A stretch of 64,000 nucleotides of DNA, taken from the NCBI GenBank assembly GCA_015680685.1, contig MNCI01037953.1, positions 1,523,678 through 1,587,677 on the forward strand. The letters are read 5' to 3'. A program made the position numbers and the translations under genes. How positions within the stretch are numbered: the first letter of the stretch is position 1; every line of letters begins with the position of its first letter. Origin of the DNA: Gnetum montanum. Its lineage: Eukaryota; Streptophyta; Gnetopsida; Gnetales; Gnetaceae. The notes below the pieces were generated by a model. The model did no database searches, was not told the origin of the DNA, and saw only the letters and a program-made list of their open reading frames with translations. Below are positions 23,200 to 35,285 of this stretch, piece after piece.

Positions 23200-26046
23200 A
23201 GTCCCAAGTGATGAAGGCTCCTAAGGTTCCGAAGAACTTATCCTGCTTTGGGCACACATGTTTGTTGAGACGGTTATTATGGTTGTAATGCTATAGTTGC
23301 AATTTCTAGTGGAAGATGGAAGGTGTTCAACAATGTCTTCATCTTCTCCTCCTTACTTTAGGGATCATTCACAATCCATGTTGCTTCACCAATGTGGGAT
23401 AGAATGGAAATATCCCCATGGACAAGGCATTTTAGGGAACAACTCCTTCACATTGACAAACCAAGTAGCGAACTATTTATTTTCAATGTCAAATGCCCTG
23501 ATTACATTATATAGCTCCTAGTAGTTATTCATTTTTTTGGCTAGGTTCTTAGTAGTTGATCTCTGATAAGTGAAATTCACCTTGAGAACTTTAAGTTTCA
23601 CATTTGCAATCTCAAGCTTTTGCTTGGTCTCTTTATGATGCTTAAACTCTGCCTCATACAAGTACAAGCTAGCCACCTACTTCTCCAACTCTAACTGTAG
23701 TCATCTAGCAATCAACTTCACCAAGTTTACATATCTGAGGTTAGCAAGCTCCATGTATTCTATCATTTCCTTAATTTATAGCCCCTTCATGTGGATTTCA
23801 ACCTTGTTATATGTGTTTAGCCCATCAAAGATAGGTTGCCAAACATTACCTCCTTGTTGGAGTTGTTGAAGGACCTCATTGACTTTTTCCTATGTCAATT
23901 CAGTGTGCTTTTCATTAATTTCTTTCTACAATCCCACCTAGTCCCTGTAATGATTTTTCACCCTTTCAAACTTAAGGGTCTTATTTTTCCAAACAACAAT
24001 TTCAATTGCAAATTTTTGTTGCAAGGCACAGACTTCCTCCATTGAGAGATTTCTATTCTCTACTACTAACATCCTCAGTTCAGTATTCACCCTAGCTAGC
24101 TACTTCTACTATTGATGGATAAATTCAGACATTTGTTGCTTATACACATCAACATTCTGTAGGCAATGATTTTATACGATCAGGACCTCATTCTCCTAGT
24201 AAGTTTGAATCAAGTCCTTCTAGATGTTGTACGTTGTTGCATTGGCTAAGGACTAGTCAAAGGTTGTTGACTCTTTGGCATTATCAACCTTTTTAAGTTT
24301 CTTCTAAAGTTGTTAAAACGCTTCATCACATGTTAGTTCTTAGTTGAACAATGTGGGATCAACAAGGTGGGCTCTTAATTCGGAAACTTCTACAACCAAG
24401 TGTTGGTTCTCAGCTTGGGTTGTTTTAAGTTGTCCCTCTATGATGACGCATTTGCGCATTTCCTTGAGTAGCTCTTACTGGGTTGTAGTGATGGTATTTG
24501 GAAGATCAAAACACATTTGAAATTGTTACCTAGTTTCCACTAGTTGGTCAAACTAGGTTATGCTCATTCTACCACTAATAGTTTCTGTAGACATTTACAC
24601 ATCTCTAAGTGTAGAAACGTCTAGTACAAACACCATAGGTGTATTGAGTTCTTTGACCACTTTATCAGCAACCACTTTAGCTACCATATTCTACCCATAG
24701 TGCTACATCACTAGGACAATTGTCTCCTCACCCTCCTCCAAATGTACCAAAATGATAGTGGCATTCCCAGAGATGTCTAGGAATTACTATTGTTACAAGA
24801 GGGACACTGTTACCTTTCAAGTACTTGGATTCAACCTTATGGCCACCTACATTCATTGGGTTGAGAAAATTGGCATCACATCCTCCATCTAGCTTAAGGT
24901 TTATGCCACTTCATTGAGGTGGCTCATGGCTGATTTGTACATAGATGGGTCACCACCACTCATTCCTGCTTATTGTTGTTACTATTGCAAGAGCTACTCT
25001 CAGAGTTCATGCATGCACTTAAGGATAGCATGGGACTCTGGCATTGTCTCATGAGTGGGTGGTGAAGGTGGTGGTCATTACTCCTCTTCCTAGATCACTT
25101 TTGTAGGCACCTTGTCCTTCATCATTTCTGCCTAAGAGGCAGTTGAACTGCATAAGACAACATCATTCATGTAGCAAGCTATGCCTCACCTCTTGCATAA
25201 TTTTTTGATGAAACACGGAAAGGGGAGTGCCTTCTTTCCATGTTTGTTCTCCTTAAAGTGCTTCTCTATCTCAAGATAGATTAGCTATGCAAGGTTGACA
25301 GGGAATCTACTACTTAGAGTGGTGCATGCGTAGGCAAAGAAAGCTATGATTTTACTAGGCCTTACCATTGGATTGAAGTGAAAGGTCATAGTTTTAAAGT
25401 ATGCACATTTCACCATGGTGAGCACATGAAACTCGTTGCGGTCCACTCCATAGCACCGTTGCATCCATTCTTTCTTAATTTCTAGATCTACCTGCATTGG
25501 AATTTCTACAAGAGTGGCCCTAGTTTTAGGCAACCCAAGGACCTTAAAGATTGCTTTCACTAAGTAGGAAATAGATATGTCCTTGATTTTAACTATGGAA
25601 CTAGCCTACTTGTTGTTCCAGAAAAGGTATGTCTCTCCCATGTACCACTCCCTACCAAAAGTGATAATGGATCACATGAAAGAGCTTTGCAGTTGGGTCT
25701 TGACTTTTGGAAGAGAACACTCCAAGAAGGATCTAAAGTTTAGCTCTTGAAGCACAGATTTTTGAACCTCCTTGGATGTGATTTATTTGAAGCAAACATC
25801 TGTCAAGGTGACCTTAAGGTTCAACCTTGGCCATGATGCCTCATATCTATGTGATTGTTCTATCATGGCCACTTCTTTGGAAATCCATCTAATAGATTCC
25901 ACTTCAAACTCCTCTTGAAGAGGTCCCATTATGTGGATTTCTACTACTTGCTCCTAAAGATATTCTTTGCCCCTTCCCATGCTTGGCCATTTGTCCCTTC
26001 GTTGGGACAATTCTCCCTCCTATGCTTTCTTTCGTTTTGGTGCCAT
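23200..26046 (-). pseudogene. extra ORF of element B (Athila-type accessory protein), decayed
   Basis: The minus-strand frame starts at ATG 26046-26044 with the basic N-terminus MAPKRKKA and, ignoring stops and shifts, extends about 2.8 kb. The centre (25285-25700) carries a helical domain: YFKTMTFHFNPMVRPSK, then an FAYACTTLSSRFPVN block and, past one TAG, a KALPFPCFIKKLCKRWGI block. This order resembles the accessory protein found in Athila-type and related plant gypsy elements. The remainder is rich in Gln, Leu and Glu with long coiled-coil-like stretches (for example ELRMLVVENRNLSMEE). Many stops are TAG where the surrounding frame suggests Trp or Gln. It lies in the sense direction between integrase and the 3' LTR, the usual place of envelope-like or accessory ORFs. 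The function is unknown; element A lacks the whole block. Confidence 0.7.
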
Positions 26047-26459
26047 TTGTGGTCATAACAAAACCAAGGATTAGCATGCAATGTATAACTTTTATCCTTT
26101 AGGTACCTTATCTCATTGGGCAATTACACTTTGGCTAAGTTATGATCATGGTAGATTGATTATTTTAATATTATTTTAATGTTATTTAATTTATAAGGTT
26201 ACCAAAATTTGTTGGAAGAGTTTAACTTTCATAAATTGATGTTTTTCATGTTAGTTTATTAGTTAAATCTTTGTGGAAGTTAGAAAAATTTGCCAAAAAC
26301 CTAAGGTTTGTGGCCCCCACAATGAAGAGCTTACCTTCGATAGCAGTAGGACTAAAGAACAAGGTTAATCAAACAAATGGTTTAGAAGTTATGGCTCTTG
26401 GAAGGTTCTAAGCTCTAAAAAATTTAAAAACTCCCCCCTCATTCGAGCACAAATGTCAA

Positions 26460-26500
26460 AAATTGCTAAGTATGGTCATGTATTTATAGCATTTTTATGC
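26460..26500 (-). promoter_or_regulatory. possible internal promoter upstream of the extra ORF in element B
   Basis: The minus strand carries TATAAATA (26481-26488), the same box as in the family LTRs, about 435 bp upstream of the extra ORF's first ATG. Nearby, CCATCAATAGGATCCCATTG (26533-26552) resembles the U3 block of B's right LTR (GATCCCATCAATAGGG). Element A lacks this region too. A subgenomic promoter is an inference from sequence only. Confidence 0.35.
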
Positions 26501-26599
26501 TGCTTCGATGGGGTCTCATCTATGCAGCTACTCCATCAATAGGATCCCATTGACGAAGCCTATGGAAAAACCTTTCCACATTGAAAATTTTGAAAAACG

Positions 26600-28079
26600 G
26601 GAGTTTAAGCATGAAATTGGAATCCTTAGAGAGCCAAAAAAGCCATGAACATGATGAAATGCTTGAAGAGGACTTAGATATGCACAAAATTAGAGTTTTA
26701 GCTTGGAGAATAAATTTTATGTTGGAGAAATACCATTAACGAGCACATAGTTGGATGTAATCAATGGGGTGCACAAAGGATTTGATCACAAAAATGCCTA
26801 AGGATAAAGAACTTAACTAGTCCAACCAAGAGATATGCAAGTGGATCCTTCCCATAGTAGGCTCATGCCCTTTTTACCCCTACATATCCTTAAACCAATG
26901 AGTTCATGGGCCTCGTGGTTGATTAATGGTTATGGAAAGTTAAGGACCTAATCTAGAAGAATCTACCTAAGAATTTCAACACATCAAACTAAGACATTTA
27001 AAACTAGTAGTTAGGTGAATAGCAGAAAGCATTGGTGGATAAGAGAGAAAGTGAAATGGAGTTCCATCTCATGGTCACATAAAGTCCCTTGTGGATTTTG
27101 TGGTTAAATGACTTGATAAAGTCCATCCTTAGTTTAGATCAAAACCATTCACTTTTAGAAACTTTGCATCGATACTCTAAGTCCAATTCATCCCCTCAAG
27201 ATACAAGAATGCTCCCACAAATCAATCACCATTCCTTAAAGAGAAGAATAGAGAAATAGGAAGTGAGAAGTGGCCTTAGTTAGAGGGGACCTTCAAGCAT
27301 GGGTAACATATATTTTTAATCCCATAACTAGTGCTTGTAACCCATTATTTTATCTAATGGGTGTGCTTTGAATTTTTATTATTTTTTTTTTGTTCTTTTT
27401 TGGATTTTATGTTTTTATGGATTTTTTGGATAGGAACCACACTGCAAAGACTTTAACTTCTTGTTATTAGTCAACAACAAAATAGTAAGAAATCCATGAA
27501 AACACTCATGCACTTAAGAGAGTACGTAAGTACAAAGAGCATCAAATCCTCTTGAAGGCACACCCTTCTCAATCCATTTAATCCTTCCCAAGTTTGAAAA
27601 CTACCAAGGTCACAAGTTTGTTATAGTTTCATTAAGGAAATGAACCTCATATTTCCAAAACAAGGAACACCATAGATTGTTGTGGATGGGTGGATGATGT
27701 GGAGTCATTGCCTATTCCATGAAAAAGAAACTATGTTTTAGTTATCAATCATCAAAATTCAAAGATAGAATCTAGACATTAGAAATCAAATGACATTAAG
27801 TACAGACCACCATTAGCAAATAGGTACAGCATCATTGTGTCCTGTTGGCAATAAAGGAGAGAAAAACAAACACAAGAAAACCCAAATCAAAATAAAGTAT
27901 AATATAAAAAAATTGTAAACTATTCAAGAAAGATAAAATGTACTAATGATGGTGTAAAAAGAAAAATGGTGTAAAATAGAAAAAAGATAAAAACAAAAAA
28001 AATTATAAAAGTTGAGGAGCCACTTGCATGATTAGCATGGATGGCCATCTCCCCCATGATCAAGTTAAAAGAAGAAGAT
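26600..28079. other. non-coding 3' region of element B between extra ORF and integrase
   Basis: It aligns with A from about 26760 (AATGGGGTGCACAAAGG / GATGGGGTAAACAAAAG). B has one copy of the T-rich/ACCACAC unit (about 27355-27460) and one copy of the segment triplicated in A (about 27450-27790). No coding frame is supported. Confidence 0.65.
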
Positions 28080-29240
28080 TCAAAATATTGACCAAGGTTG
28101 TCCATCTAAGGATGTGTTACTATCATTGGCTCTCTTGGGCTCATGAAAAGGTTTAACTTGTTGTGTATTGAATAGTAGTTTCTTGTTTGGACTCTCAGGT
28201 TTTTGGATCAACATGGCTCTAAAAGGAAAGATTTTATAAATGATGTAAGGCCCTTCCCACAACATTTGAAACTTATTTCATTATGGCACATGTGTGGGGT
28301 TCTAGTAAAGGACCTTATCTCTAAGTTGAAATTTTACTTTCCTTATTTTGAGGTCATGACGTTGCTTGCTGAATGCCTTGTGCACTTCATTCAAGAATAT
28401 GAACATCAATCAATTCTCATCTAGCACGTTAAGGTTGATTAGTCTCTCTTTCTATGCTAGACTCAGGTCAAGGTTAAGATCACAAGCTATTAAAAGTGTA
28501 TAGAGTTTAGACTATATGGGAACAGTTGGTAATTTTCTATACCTCAACTCATAGGGAGAATAGCCTATAGAGAATTTTCATGTTGAGCAGTAGTCCCAAA
28601 GGGCATCATTAAGTTTAGTGCCCTAGTCTCTCCTATATTTGCTAGTTGTTCTGGTTAAGATCTTAGTGATCTTCCTATCTGTAACCTCAACTTGACTGTT
28701 GGCTTGTGATGATAAGGTGTTGTTAATTTATGTTCTACCCCCAAGAATTGCATGAGCTTTTGAAAAGTGGTGCCTATAAAATGAGTACTATTATCAGAAA
28801 TCACTACACGTAGCATCCCAAACCTATTTATAACATTTTGTTATACAAACCAAGCAACTATAGAGGATATATAGTCGATGAAAACTACTAATTTTTCCCA
28901 TTTTGTATAATAGTCAACAGCAACTATGATGTATGCTTTTCCATTTGACATGATGTGATGGGACCCATCAAGTTAATGCCCCAAATGTCAAAGAGGTCCA
29001 GTGGTTGGATCCACTTCTAAAGTCTCTCCATTCGAGCAATCATTTCACCATCACGTTGACAATTATCACAATGGTGGACAAATTCATGAGCATCCCTAAA
29101 GAGTGTTAGCTAATAGTACTTAGCCATCAGGATCTTAATGGTCATGTGTCTCCTAGCATAGTGGCCCCCACAAGGGCTTTCATGAGAATCCTAGAGGATG
29201 CACAATTGGTCAACATCAAGAACACACCAACAAATTAGGC
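28080..29240 (-). pseudogene. integrase relic, element B
   Basis: The minus strand reads the zinc-binding domain near 29060-29240 (HESPCGGHY, then HHCDNCQR), a broken catalytic core, and a GPY/F-type end at 28080-28265 (WEGPYIIYK). The first catalytic Asp reads Asn (WGINLMGP, 28972-28974), whereas the second is retained (ISDNSTHF). In element A both are changed, so the two copies decayed independently. Multiple stops are present. Confidence 0.86.
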
Positions 29241-29499
29241 CATCAACACACACCTTCTGAAGGTGTCCATTGATCTCCATAAAGCATTTCACTTGGTGAT
29301 GAAACTGCTATTTTTTCCTATGGTCCAACTCTTGTCGCATCTCCTAAGTGAGAGGATAGGTGAGAATTCCATTGTACCAATTAAGCTCATTGGGCATTTG
29401 CTTAGTTATAGCCTCAGCAAAGAGGAGTTCATCAAGAAACTGATTAGAAAGTGGCCTCTTCTTCTCTTTATTGTCCCATCTCAACCGAGATAAGTGGTT

Positions 29500-30680
29500 G
29501 ACAACCACATTCTCAATCCCCTTTCAATCTATGATTGTAAGATCAAATTCTTACAAGATCACAAGCCACCATATGACACGAGGGCTCACCATTGGTTTGT
29601 TCATCAAGAATTGGATTGCATTGTGATCTGTGTGCATGAACACCTTGTACCCAAGAACATAGTGCCTAAATTTCTCCAAGGCATACATCACTACCATCAA
29701 TTCTTTCTCCATTATGGTGTAGTTCAGTTGTGTGTCCACAATGTTTTGGCTCATGCAATGGATGTAGTAAGGATGTTTCTGATTATTCAATTGCATGAGC
29801 ACAACTCCTAAAGCATAATTTGATGCATCTGTCATGATGTGGAATAGTCTAGACCAATCAAATGCTCATAGAATTGGAGTTTCTATGAGATTTTGCTTGA
29901 GTTGCTAGAATGCCTTCTTCATTCCTCATTCTAGATGAACAAGGCATCTTTCTTTGTCAACTTCACCAACAGTTTAGCAATCTTAGAGAAACTCTCTATG
30001 AATTGTTAGTAGTAACTAGTGTGACCAAGGAATGACTAGACATTTTTCACAATTTTTGGTTGGTGGGTAATTCCTTAGATGATCCTTATTTTTTCAAGGT
30101 CCACCTCAATCCCTACTTGTGATATCCTGTGCCCTAAGACAATGCCTTCCTAGATCATCAAATGGCTCTTTTGCCAATTGAGCTTAAGGTTGGTCTCCAC
30201 ACACCTTTTCAATACTTGCTCAAGGTAGTCTAGGGCCTTCTCAAATGCTGTACCATAGGTGGAGAAATCATTCATGAAGACTTCCACCCCACTACCAATC
30301 TGTTATTAAAAGATGCTAAGGACAAGGTATTGGAAGGTTTCAGGGGCATTACATAGATGAAATGACATCTTTTTGTATGCAAAAGTCCCCCAGGGACTTG
30401 TGAATGTAGTTTTGGCCTAATCCTTAAGTGCAATTTTAATTTGGTTATAGCCACTATAACCATCCAAAAAGCTGTAAAAGTAATGTCTAGAAATAGTATC
30501 CAACACTTGGTCTATAAATGGTAATGAAAAATGATCTTTGTACATCGCCATGTTCAATAGCCTAAAGTTAATACAGATCCTCCACTTGCCACCTTTCTTT
30601 GGCACTATCACAAGTGGGCTAACCCACTCGTTATCTACAATGAAATAGATGAACCCCAATCTCCTCCTTGACAATTTGCT
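29500..30680 (-). pseudogene. reverse transcriptase-RNase H relic, element B
   Basis: The best-preserved enzyme in the window. RT piece 30417-30674 contains VSPLVIVPKKGGKWRIC, INFRLLNMAMYKDHFSL and FSLPFIDQVLDTISRHYF, ending in FLDGYSGYNQI, all diagnostic Ty3/gypsy blocks. The active-site box reads FMND instead of FMDD (catalytic codon AAT at 30270-30272 on the minus strand). RNase H 29551-29835 begins MTDASNYALGVVLMQ and contains MEKELMVVMYALEKF and MHTDHNAIQFLMNKP. The pieces are split by stops and at least one frame change. Confidence 0.92.
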
Positions 30681-31229
30681 TCAATTTTGAATTCAGCTAT
30701 CGCTACAACTACCTCTTTGGCTTTATGGAAGGATCTATATGGATGCAGTGCAAGCATATCCTAGGATCAACCCCAATGAGTTTAGGATATGATCATGAAA
30801 AGGCTATTGGCCATCTGTTAACCACCTTTAATATCTTATCTTTCTATTTAGAAGCAAGGTTGGCATTAATTATCACTAGCTTTCCATTATTTAGAAAAGC
30901 ATATTCCATGTCGACATGTAGATTTTTCAACTTTAGGGGCTTCTATTTGAAACTTTCATGGATTTCCAACTCTTCTAATAAGTTTCATCAGGTTCATCAT
31001 CAGAGAGTTTGTGATGAACTTGCTCCAGTTCATCTAGTCCTTTAACATAGGCACTTGTTAGGCTCTCATTTGGTTTCATGCAAAGTGCTGAGCTACTATT
31101 AGGATTAGTTGTTAGCCACTGGGAGCCCCCCTATTTTGTGGCTACTACATATAAGCACCTTTTAATTTTAGACACATCTACATACTGTCTACATGTTGTG
31201 ATTAATTTACTTTTTATGATCCATAGTTT

Positions 31230-31720
31230 CTACACACAGTTGCACCCTATATCACTGTACGTGATGCATAAAAATCTCTTCTTCTCTATCTTTTGAAAAG
31301 CATTTTCCTTAGAAATCTCCAAGGAAAGGTTTCTAATTCCCAACCATGCATCAATTGTGTTTAACCAAGCCCTTCCCATAATGATTGGAAAGTCCCCCTT
31401 GCAATTATCAACATAGATCACCAAGAAGTCAATAGGATAGGACCACACACAAACAGTGGTCACAATGTCCTCCACCAATCCCAAGAGAACAGTGATGGAC
31501 TAGTCTGCTAACTCAAGGTGGATGTTGCTCTTCTTGGGTGAAGGTAGGTCCCAAGCCTTGTACATCTCATGAGAAATTAAATCTACACCATAACATAAAT
31601 CTAAAAGAGCCTTGCAAGGCTCATTCCTAGTAATTTGTAAATAGATGAAGGGACTCTCAGTATCAAATCTTTTTCTAGAAAGGTGTCTAGCCTTTATCTA
31701 ATCATTTACCTCATGGTTCA
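31230..31720 (-). pseudogene. protease relic, element B
   Basis: The minus-strand frame 31230-31484 contains PIIMGRAWLNTIDAWLG, the downstream GRxWL block of gypsy proteases, preceded by a degraded active-site region about 31560-31610. Upstream pieces align with the DLGSSVNLIS protease of element A. The protein would process Gag-Pol; it is broken. Confidence 0.75.
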
Positions 31721-31949
31721 ACATAATAGTATGCAATTTGGGAGGTGTTTTTTTTTTTGAAGGGAACTCGAATGGTATGGATGCAAAGGATGAGGGAGAA
31801 GCAGGGGTATCAACCGCATAAGTCTGTGAGGATTTGTAGGACTATTGATTCAGAAGAATGGTCTTTTTCAGAATTTGGTTTTCAAACCACTCAGCTGAAG
31901 AGCTGACTATATGTTAACAACCCTGGTGGCATTGTGTTGCTATGGTTGG

Positions 31950-34288
31950 GCTAAAATTTCACCTTGCATTGATGGAGAAGGTGGTAATTGAGTTGAGGGT
32001 AGAGGGACATGTGTAGAAGGATGAGGAGGGTAGTAAGGAAATGGGGATTCCCCTCTTGGAGATTAGGCTCTGTAGTATTTAGAAGGGTAGTAGTGATGCT
32101 AGAATGAAGCATGATTGAAAGAGTCATGCGAAGAAATGAGCTACTAAACATAGTACCCATATGGATCAGGTTACCGATAAGGGTACCATTACCTTGGTGG
32201 TGGAATCCCCCACAACTGTGGATGTTGCTATTAATGATACTACTCATAAGGTTGTGATGGAGCTCCACTTGGATAATAGGCTTATTGTTAATGAAACTGC
32301 CTAGGATTGCCTTGAGGATAAGGTAACCTTCTAGGTGCTTTCCTTCTGGCCAATCTAGGATTTAGATCGTACACCCCAAATTCCTGCAAGTGTAACACAA
32401 TGGAACAACATCCCTTTGAATGTTCATATTTGTAGATGTCATATCCACCATCATCATTTGTTTCAAACTCCACAACTTCCTCTACTACAGCAGCCTTGCC
32501 CTCACCCCTTTGGTGGGCACACTCAACTTCCTTCCTTCTTTTGCAATCATGATCACTACTTTTTTTCTTGGATCCTTCTGCTATTTTTAGAGCATTTTGG
32601 AACTTTTCATATAAATAGTTTCACATTTTATCTACCTTAGCTGAGATTTTATAAACATATTTTTAAATCAGCAAAATCTTTCATTGCACCACCTCATCAA
32701 GTGATGCCTCCTCCTCATTGCCACAAAATCAAACTTTCCTTTTTCTAATGGAAGGATCTTGGTTGTACTCCTCTGCACTTTCCCTTTTTCTCAACTCTCC
32801 TTCTTCTTTGGCAACCTACTCTATAAACCTTTGAATCTGATGGGCCTTTAGTTCTGAAAGTCTCCCTTGGGCATAGACCCCAAGAGTTCTCCATGTTTCT
32901 GTGTAGATTCCATCTATGATATGGCAGAGCTGCTCCCTTTGAGAATAATCATGGCTAAGACATCGATGCAAAAGAGAATAGTACCTACCCATGGCTATAT
33001 CCAAGGGTTTATGTGTTCCTTGTTTCCAACTTTAGATTTGCTTTCTCAGCTTGGATGCTTAGGAGTATGCCTGATACTTGTTCTTGAAGAGCTCAAGCAT
33101 CATACTCCATCTATGGATTAATTCCAGCTCCAAGGACCAGTACCAACTTTTAGCTTCTTTGATTAGCATCCTTGGGAATAGCTTTAATTTTTGTCATTCA
33201 TTCTCTACATTTTATAAGGCACAAGCATCATGAAAATATTGAAGATGATTTTGCATATCTGAGTTGTATCCCCCTTCAAACTTGAGAATATTTTTCATAT
33301 CCAACCACTTGATTCTACTATCTTTCACATGCCTTCTTGAAATTCTCACTACCTCTGTGATGTTTAGCATGCTTCAAGTTGCAAGTAAAGGCTCATCATG
33401 ATCATACCCTCTATAATGGCCATGATGCTCATGATGCCCTTTGCTTCCCTTTCTTTTGTGATGGTAGGCCTCCCTTGACTGCCCACGCCCCTAGTCTTAA
33501 CTTGTCTGGCAGGCCCTACAATCATCTTTGTCCCATTGGTCACCTCCATCACAGCCACATCCTCTATAGCTTTGATCAAAGCTAGAGGAGGAAGAAGAGA
33601 ATGACAAAAGTGAAGAGGAAAGAGAACTAGCACCACCATGGTGCCTACCATCCCCTCTTTGGTGGTCACTACCATGATCATCATCATGATGCTTGTCCTC
33701 ATCCTTGCCATGACTCCCACCTTTGGATCCCCCATGATCATGGGACCCATTCTTACTTGAACTAGGATTGTTTACAGTGGACTGTAAGTTTTGATTCAAG
33801 CCCCTTCATCAAAACCAAGGGAAGGAGAGTCAGTGAATTGAGAATACCTAGAGAAGGGATCCTCACTATTTTTTTTAGCCTAGCAAAAATAAGGAATTGT
33901 TGAACCATTTTCCCTTTGAAGGTTCATAGCGCCTCTCATGTTGCCAATCTCTTTTATGTTGTGCCTTGATAGGATGGTAATCCTTGGAGTCATGGTCCTG
34001 CACAACGTATTTAGCATGGAGTCCCTAGATGCCCAAGCTCATAAGAGTTTGGAGAAGCATTGCAAGAACTGATCGATTAAGCGGCAACACAATGTTGTCC
34101 TCCATGTTCCTCCACCACGTCTATTCATCATAATGTAGGATGAAGGTGAAATCTAGTACATACTCATCAGGATGAGTATATACCACTTTGCATTGCTAGG
34201 ACACTCGCTAATTTAATTGTTCATTCCTTAGCTAGTTGGATGTATGCTTGAACTTCGGCGAAGAATCATCCTTGTTAGAAGAAGACAT
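31950..34288 (-). pseudogene. gag relic, element B
   Basis: The start ATG at 34288-34286 gives MSSSNKDDSSPKF, matching the start in element C (MSSSHKSDSVPKF). It is followed by the His/Asp/Gly-rich and poly-Ser tract (33497-33799: NPSSSKNGS, then SFSSSSSSF), a gag core (32816-33004: GRYYSLLHRCLSHDYSQ), and the knuckle region 32288-32473, where the family knuckle reads YDIYKYEHSKGCCSIV: both leading Cys are lost, but the H and C-C remain. Stops and shifts are frequent. Confidence 0.82.
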
Positions 34289-34409
34289 TTAGATTGGAAA
34301 ATAATATTAATATTATTATTACTAAGAATGATTGCAACTTTTAAGGTTCGTTCCAATGATGTTAAATAATTTTCACCAAGTCCTAGATAGTGCACATAGC
34401 TAACTAAAG

Positions 34410-34427
34410 TCCCTAGCAACAACACCA
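34410..34427 (-). other. primer binding site, element B
   Basis: The minus strand reads TGGTGTTGTTGCTAGGGA, 1 nt from the LTR end. Compared with the tRNA-Asp-type PBS TGGCGCCGTTGCCGGGGA, every difference is C-to-T or G-to-A. Confidence 0.88.
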
Positions 34428-34428
34428 A

Positions 34429-35285
34429 TGATGAGCAGCAAGTATACCCTACATCCAATCATACAAATCACTAGCATTCACTTAGCAATCCAGTCAAATT
34501 CCGTAGACTTTAGGTTTCTAAGTACACAGGTTCTAGGAGGTGAATCTAACTATTGCAATTGTTGTCTTCCCAATTTCACTTATAAAGTGCAAGTGTATGG
34601 TTAAGTGTAACTAAGGCATATGATTTTTATCATTTTATATTTTGTGAATTAAGTCACCTAAGAACAATAATAAAGTATTTAGTTGCTTAATTAATTTAAT
34701 AACTAGCTAATACTTAACTAATCCTAACATAAGCATTCGTTCCCACTTTCCGTACACATCTTGAACACGCTATAGCGCTACTAAGTTTCCAAGCATTAAG
34801 CGCTACTAGGATTACCAAGTGTTAAGTGTATGCTCGAAGTAGTTGTACTTATGTGTGCTATTTAACCAATATTCATTAATTACTTAAAACATTAAAGTAA
34901 ATTGCATGAATATTAATTGCATAAAGAAAGCATTAAACTATTCCAAGTGCTACAAGGTTTGATCAGAAAAGCTCGTCTTTATTGTCATTTACACTGAGGT
35001 GCTCAGGTACATCGATGCCTGAATAAAGATTTGTACACTCTTTGACTTCTACTATGGGCACTCAAAAAATATTCTAACTCTCAAAGGGAAAAATTGCAAG
35101 AGCATGGCTACAACTATGAAAATATTGCCATAAATGCATTGGGTAGGTGCACATTTATAGGTGAAAACAAGGGGCCACATCAATGGGTACATGTCAATGT
35201 GGCAAATCCCACATCGACGAGATCCCATCAATAGGGTCAGATCAACGACATCCCATCAATGCCGCCCAACAATCACAACTCATCA
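34429..35285 (-). repeat. 5' LTR of element B
   Basis: It runs TGATGAGC...CTCATCA with a minus-strand TATA-like TATAAATG near 35152-35159. Near the outer end there is a block with ATCGACGAGATCCCATCAAT and further copies of a CCCATCAAT motif (about 35194-35278) that is missing from the partner LTR. Confidence 0.92.

Larger units (their letters stand above)
22209..35285 (-). mobile_element. element B: complete but decayed Ty3/gypsy element with an extra ORF
   Basis: About 13.1 kb, bounded by ATGAC target duplications. On the minus strand: 5' LTR 34429-35285, PBS 34410-34427, gag start at 34288, gag to about 31950, protease about 31230-31700, RT about 30250-30674, RNase H about 29551-29850, integrase about 28080-29240, a 3' non-coding region, extra ORF about 23200-26046, polypurine tract 22968-22976 and 3' LTR 22209-22967. 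The two LTRs differ at roughly 26 positions over the first ~205 aligned bases by hand count. Every enzyme is broken. It is a sibling of element A: internal sequence, LTR ends and gag repeats align, but A lacks the extra ORF. Confidence 0.93.

Noticed and set aside
30668-31045. 125-codon plus-strand frame in element B
   Set aside because: Antisense to the protease-RT linker of B, without any motif.
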